Assembly (NCBI GenBank): GCA_947568835.1
Contig: OX387605.1
Coordinates: 19,286,418 to 19,350,417, forward strand
Direction of reading: 5' to 3'
DNA: 64,000 nucleotides
Origin: Protonemura montana
Lineage: Eukaryota; Arthropoda; Insecta; Plecoptera; Nemouridae
Positions 60,909-64,000 of the stretch are shown here, in pieces. The notes under the pieces are model-generated. The model was not told where the DNA came from. It made no database searches and saw only the letters and a list, made by a program, of their open reading frames with translations. Numbering within the stretch: the stretch's first letter is position 1; each line of letters opens with the position of its first letter. Made by a program: the position numbers and the translations under genes.

Positions 60909-61692
60909 TTCCCCAACCCCCAGCATACTTGCGACAAGTTGCACGGACCACTGCGTCATCCATCCAAATTTCCAATGTCTTTTTATAATTTGCAAGTAGG
61001 TTATGGAGGCAGCAGGGGGTAAGCCCAAGGAAAGTCCATGTGGAAATAGGAGGGGAGGGGGGAAATATTTAACCGGTTTAATGTGAAAATATCGGGGGAA
61101 CGCGGCCAACCCTGCCAGACTTTAAACCGCGTCAATCCCGAGCGAGACTGCCTCTGTATCCCGGGCTAGGCTCAGGCTTATTTCCGCTTACCGGTGCGAG
61201 ACGCAGAAAAAAAAATCATTTTTTTGGGCGAGATCGTAGGTTTCTGCTTTTCATGTTGACACGATCGTTGATACGGGTTGGTGGAAGGGGGGAGGGGGAT
61301 GCTTGTGCCGTGTGCAAACACACCGACTGTCAAACAAGCTAGACAGGTCAATGTGATATTTCGCGTTTTAGGCAATGTATAGGAAGATTTTTTTGAATTA
61401 TTCGCTGACAACTTATTTTAAATTTACTGATAGCTGTAAGGAAGATGAATGTCAGGAGCGGGTTCCTTCGTAGGACGTGAAAACAAGCGTAAAGCTTGAA
61501 AGATGCACTTTTACCTGCGTTGGAGGAGCAGAGTTCGGGCGACAGAAACCACATACAGAACGAATCGCACATGAGGAACGATCTCACTAAAACTCTCATT
61601 TTAATATATACGAAAAGCAATTTGCACGACATTTCTGAAAAAAATGTGCCATTCTTTCTGGAAACGCGGCATTGGTACTTGTGTGGGATGGA

Positions 61693-61715
61693 GGGGGGGG
61701 GGGGGGGGGGGGGGG
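61693..61715. repeat. 23-base G run
   Basis: This is the longest homopolymer in the window. Its exact length should not be trusted. Confidence 0.85.
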
Positions 61716-63695
61716 TGCAGTAACGCCATTCAAATACCACAGCACAAGTCTAAACGAAGTGGTGAATTGTGTCGCTCAAATTGCTCGCTTTGAGCTCCAG
61801 CTTTGACTCTCACAAATTGCTTCCCGACCACTGATATGTCGGAATGTCTCATATGCCAGCACGTGCCGGCACAATGCCGGCACACGAAATCCTACTCTAT
61901 TCACGTGCTCGAGCAACCGGCTTAACAGAGCCTGCCGAAATATCGCCACCATTGGCCACGTCGGACAAGTACAAAGTGCATGTGTTCAACAGATAATTAC
62001 TGGAAAATGGTGTAATTAAAGCAGGTGATAATTTTCATCCAGTGTGCTCGTCCTATCTGGACAGAAGTGATAAATGGGCGGACATGGGCCAGCAAACTAG
62101 CGACCGGGCATTATTTGATAACGAAGGTCTAGCGCTGTGTTCAATGGATGGTTGAATCATGGATGGGACGACCCGCATTTCAAACGGTTGCCGAGAGCGA
62201 AAACGGGGCGGAGTACAGGTAGCTGTATTACAGAGGGTGTAGCTAGAAATGGTCATGGATCCCAAATATTTCATGAATGGTGCGTTAGAACATCTCAAAG
62301 ATGGCGTCCTAGGGGGCTCAGTGAGAGTCCTCTGGCATGGCCAATTATTTCAATCTGTTGAGAAAACAAGTCACAACTAATTGCTTTTTGCTATAATTAA
62401 AATTACGAAAGCACTGTCAACATACAAATGTATATAATCGCAACAATTATATTTGCCTCATTTGCAATTAAAATTCTCTCGTGGATATTTTCAGAGTCCA
62501 GCGTTTTTGTCCCACGAAAATGATAATTGCGAGCATTGTTTTCAAGTAGGCCTCGTGTGGGCTGTTCTGTTTATGGATGCCCGAGGCGTCGGTTCTAGGC
62601 GCTAGGCCCATGCCCATCGATCCGACGTCGGCCCGTTATGAGCGGCTGGAAAAGCGACGACCGACGCCCTGCGACGCTGCCACGAGATGTACACAAAGAA
62701 GCGACAATTACCACAAGACAGCAGGAGAAGAAAGGATTGCCCCCTTCCCCGCAAACACGTTCCGTTCAGTTTGCCTGATGTGGGAAATAATTAATTGCTC
62801 CGACCAGCATTGGAATTATTCTTGCCACATCTGAAGATGGAAATGGAATTTTCGGCGACGTCGAGCGGGCTTTGGGGGTAGATGGGAAACGTAGGAGGGA
62901 GTATACACTGTCCCAACAAATTACCGCGGGCTAATTAAATCCCATAAGCGCCACAGGAGAGGAAGATTGTTCGTTATACGCAAGTGCAGGAGGAAAATGG
63001 CTACTGAAAAATTAACAAGGCTCGCTGATTATACGGTGTTAGCGATAAGATTTGCGAACGTATACATTTTCGCAAGAGAGAGAGAGATTCTTGGGAATGG
63101 ACGCTAGAAGGAGAAGACTCAAAGTCTAAACTAGTGGAGGCGTAACAACAGGCTTGGATAAATATCATCATCTCTGCAAAAAATAAAATAAAAGCCAATT
63201 ACAGAGGATGATCAAATCTTGACTTTGGCGGCCGGCGACAAAAGCAAGAGTAGAGATGAAGAATGTTTACTTTAGACGATAATCAGAAAATATATCAACA
63301 TTCCAAAAACGAACTTTGTAAGATAAAGAATAGAGAACATCTTGTAGAAGCGAGCCTGTCATCTGATATCTTTCCACCACAAAGGACTTCTCATGGTTTG
63401 CTTACTCGAGCTCTTAGACTAGAAAATCACGCATAAAAATGAAAAAGTTGTGATCCCAAGCGATCCCATTTGCTACTAACTTTCAAATGAACTTATGCTG
63501 TAAGAGGAAATCCCACAAGATTAAGAAGACACATAAGCTCTAATTCAAGTTCCAATTCGAAACTCTTCAGCGTTTAATTCCCTGTCGGAGAAAGCAGAAA
63601 GGACAATTGCCAAACAACCACTTGCCTATGAAATCCTAGAAATCTTCCGTTATTGTGTGTCTAGAAGCCTGCAAGTTTCTTGTATAAAGTGAATA

Positions 63696-63833
63696 ATGAC
63701 AAAGCGGCAACCAAAAGACAACTACATCTCTGATGTAGCTGAGAATGACAGCCTCCTCGGAAGCTTTGACAACTACAGCTGCCGGAATTATCCTGAGCGG
63801 CAAGGTATCAAACCATCAGAGTATCACTTTTAG
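63696..63833 (+). other. Small open frame of 45 codons, unrecognised
   Basis: The frame starts at ATG 63696, with MTKRQPKDNYISDVAENDSL near the start and SCRNYPERQGIKPSEYHF at the end, and stops at TAG. The composition is protein-like and hydrophilic, and the DNA is less biased than its surroundings. No family is recognised. It could be the end of a larger exon, a transposon remnant or chance. Confidence 0.15.
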
Positions 63834-64000
63834 CAGCACATCGTGACAAATATGCGCTGTGAAACCTTCCGCAACAAAGATTCATGGCATTTTCTCGTGA
63901 CACTCGCTAAAATAATATACGAACTAGAGGCAAGTGTAATAAAGGTGAGCATCAATCATTTGTGGAACATTTTCAATAGTCAACGGCTAAAGCGTTGCGA

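Larger units (their letters stand above)
54481..64000 (-). other. Sema1a: 5' part of Sema-1a: intron, first exon not found
   Basis: The upstream exon must end with a single base of a split codon and carry the signal peptide and a Trp-containing N-terminus. I could not find a matching minus-strand exon up to 64000, so it is probably beyond the window. CpG-rich blocks near 58.2-58.4, 60.0-60.5 and 62.6 kb could be promoter or untranslated-exon sequence. The stretch also holds the hairpin at 54715-54801, G/C runs and tandem repeats. Confidence 0.5.

Noticed and set aside
63001..63198. Minus-strand frame with a hydrophobic start as the missing first exon
   Set aside because: The hydrophobic part depends on a non-ATG start; from the first ATG the sequence does not look like a Sema-1a N-terminus.

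Overview
This is a stretch of animal nuclear genome, most likely from an arthropod and probably an insect. Genes are split by GT-AG introns, the DNA is AT-rich with GC-richer exons, and the main gene is an invertebrate-type transmembrane semaphorin whose cytoplasmic tail has the insect Sema-1a signature. There are no operons or Shine-Dalgarno sites, and I saw no CRISPR-like array. The species cannot be named from the sequence alone.

Layout. Positions 1-3030 are non-coding and carry an old 5S-rRNA-headed SINE (491-830, minus strand) and a fragment of a second short repeat (about 2199-2275). A complete four-exon gene for a mitochondrial BolA-like protein (BOLA3 type, 105 residues) lies on the minus strand at 4154-3031. 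About 280 bases upstream of its start codon a 5'-truncated non-LTR retrotransposon has inserted (about 4431-6910, plus strand). It keeps a 796-codon open frame with an intact reverse transcriptase. From 6911 to about 11855 I see no gene; part of this is probably the 3' UTR of the next gene.

The rest of the window, 12063 to 54480 and probably beyond, is one large minus-strand gene, Semaphorin-1A. I could place 14 coding exons whose splice sites and codon phases all agree. They encode most of the sema domain, the PSI domain, a short stalk, one membrane-spanning segment and the whole cytoplasmic tail, about 748 codons. The exon for the signal peptide and first residues was not found and is probably upstream of 64000. 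Introns range from about 0.4 kb to 16.8 kb. The large ones hold SINE fragments, a degenerate repeat array (27771-28645), microsatellites, long G or C runs, hairpins, and a few unexplained exon-like stretches at 38.5-40.4 kb.

How the genes relate. BOLA3 acts in mitochondrial iron-sulphur cluster transfer and Sema-1a is a neuronal guidance ligand and receptor. They share a strand but I see no functional link. The observations most worth a second look are an in-frame 68-codon extension after the Sema-1a TGA stop, the 5S-derived SINE family with two related copies, the degenerate repeat array, a hairpin of pre-miRNA size in the first Sema-1a intron of the window, and candidate nested minus-strand exons in that same intron.
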